A stretch of 5,825 bases of DNA, taken from assembly GCF_004138495.1 (NCBI RefSeq), contig NZ_ML142863.1:32114-37938 (forward strand). The letters are read 5' to 3'. Below, one piece after another: positions 5,503-5,825 of this stretch (its first letter is position 1; each line of letters begins with the position of its first letter). The stretch is from Phytoactinopolyspora endophytica. GTDB taxonomy: Bacteria; Actinomycetota; Actinomycetes; Jiangellales; Jiangellaceae. The notes below the pieces were generated by a model. The model was not told the origin of the DNA. It made no database searches and saw nothing but the letters and a program-made list of their open reading frames with translations. Position numbers and translations under genes: made by a program.

Positions 5503-5518
5503 TGATGTCGTAGCATCA
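5503..5518. promoter_or_regulatory. Probable vapBC promoter and autoregulatory operator
   Basis: TGATG-TCGTAG-CATCA is a perfect inverted repeat with 5-base arms. It contains TAGCAT (5511-5516), a TAnnnT -10 box. Seven bases further on comes the ATG of the antitoxin (5524), which has no Shine-Dalgarno, so the mRNA is probably leaderless. No clear -35 is seen. VapB-type antitoxins bind palindromes over their own promoters, and the overlap here fits that. Confidence 0.5.
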
Positions 5519-5523
5519 GATGT

Positions 5524-5766
5524 ATGCGCACCACATTGGATATTGACGACGATGTCCTCTTCGCAGTACGCGAACGGGCACGAAGGGAGAACAGCACGAT
5601 GGGGAAGGTCATGTCCGCGCTGGCCCGACAAGCGCTGACCAGCACTAGTCGTGCCTCCAGCGAAGAAGAAGGCGAGGGTTTCCACGGATTCACACCGCTT
5701 CCGCACCGTGGTGTCACCGTGACGAATACCCTCATCAACCAGCTACGGGAGGAAGAACACGAGTGA
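5524..5766 (+). CDS. vapB: VapB-type antitoxin
   Basis: This is an 80-residue protein that should neutralise the VapC ribonuclease encoded next to it and repress the pair. The N-terminus MRTTLDIDDDVLFAVRERAR fits the ribbon-helix-helix DNA-binding fold (strand 2-6, helices from about 9 and 25), continuing with MGKVMSALARQAL. The C-terminal half (about 45-80) is acidic with GFTPLPHRG and VTNTLINQLREEE, the type of toxin-binding tail seen in actinobacterial VapB proteins. The start is chosen by the family's conserved opening and the leaderless promoter. The stop overlaps the toxin start by 4 bases (GTGA). It lies 47 bases after the M23 gene, on the same strand, but most likely has its own promoter. 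Confidence 0.88.
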   Translation: MRTTLDIDDDVLFAVRERARRENSTMGKVMSALARQALTSTSRASSEEEGEGFHGFTPLPHRGVTVTNTLINQLREEEHE

Positions 5767-5825
5767 AGCGCGCACTCCTTGACATCAATGTCTTGCTGGC
5801 ACTCTTTGACAGTGACCATGCCGAC
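5763..5825 (+). CDS. vapC: VapC toxin (PIN-domain ribonuclease), N-terminal part only
   Basis: From GTG 5763 there are 21 codons before the window ends, reading MKRALLDINVLLALFDSDHA and one more Asp. The hydrophobic strand followed by LLDINVLLAL, with its first acidic active-site residue (Asp7), is the hallmark opening of PIN-domain toxins, which cleave RNA with magnesium. The 4-base overlap with the antitoxin stop and the antitoxin-first order are standard for vapBC, and make toxin synthesis depend on antitoxin translation. The remaining acidic residues lie outside the window, so activity cannot be judged. Confidence 0.87.
   Translation, partial: MKRALLDINVLLALFDSDHAD

Noticed and set aside
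4456..5505. 349-codon plus-strand frame overlapping the M23 gene
   Set aside because: It is very rich in Arg and lacks motifs; the M23 frame has two sets of recognisable peptidase motifs and a signal peptide.
5386..5819. Minus-strand frames opposite vapBC (5386-5706 and 5403-5819)
   Set aside because: The plus-strand VapB and VapC sequences are clear; the minus frames show no family features and no start signals.

Overview
The window is GC-rich, densely coded DNA. It favours GTG starts, has several 4-base GTGA stop/start overlaps, and its genes use mostly G or C at third codon positions. Together with the style of the M23 peptidase and the VapBC pair, this points to a high-GC actinomycete (Actinomycetota). 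The genus cannot be told from this sequence. The very acidic linker of the binding protein would fit a salt-tolerant member, but that is only a guess.

Left part (1-4032, all on the minus strand, transcribed right to left): an Opp/Dpp-type ABC importer operon. It runs from a family 5 solute-binding lipoprotein (2458-4032) to a DppB-like permease (1392-2369), a DppC-like permease (338-1279) and the first 46 codons of a DppD-like ATPase, which leaves the window within its Walker A motif. The lipoprotein captures a peptide-like ligand outside the membrane, the two permeases form the channel, and the ATPase drives it. A second ATPase gene (DppF type) is expected beyond position 1.

The two junctions dppB/dppC and dppC/dppD are unusual. 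Both carry GA-rich (mRNA sense) direct repeats. Each repeat copy contains the end of an upstream gene (Gly-Ala-Ala-Arg-stop), a GGAG ribosome binding site and an overlapping GTG start. The dppB/dppC junction is duplicated with a 116-base period and the dppC/dppD junction with a 101-base period. In both cases the spacer forms short ORFs linked by GTGA overlaps, so ribosomes could in principle terminate and restart all the way from dppB to dppD. This is the most novel structure in the window.

Middle (4033-4486): a divergent control region. It holds an 18-base perfect palindrome just upstream of the lipoprotein gene, weak promoter candidates in both directions, two DnaA-box-like 9-mers and further inverted repeats.

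Right part (4487-5825, plus strand): a secreted protein with two M23 (LytM) domains, the first lacking the catalytic histidines, followed by a VapB-type antitoxin and the first 21 codons of a VapC PIN-domain toxin. The antitoxin has a probable leaderless promoter overlapping an inverted repeat.
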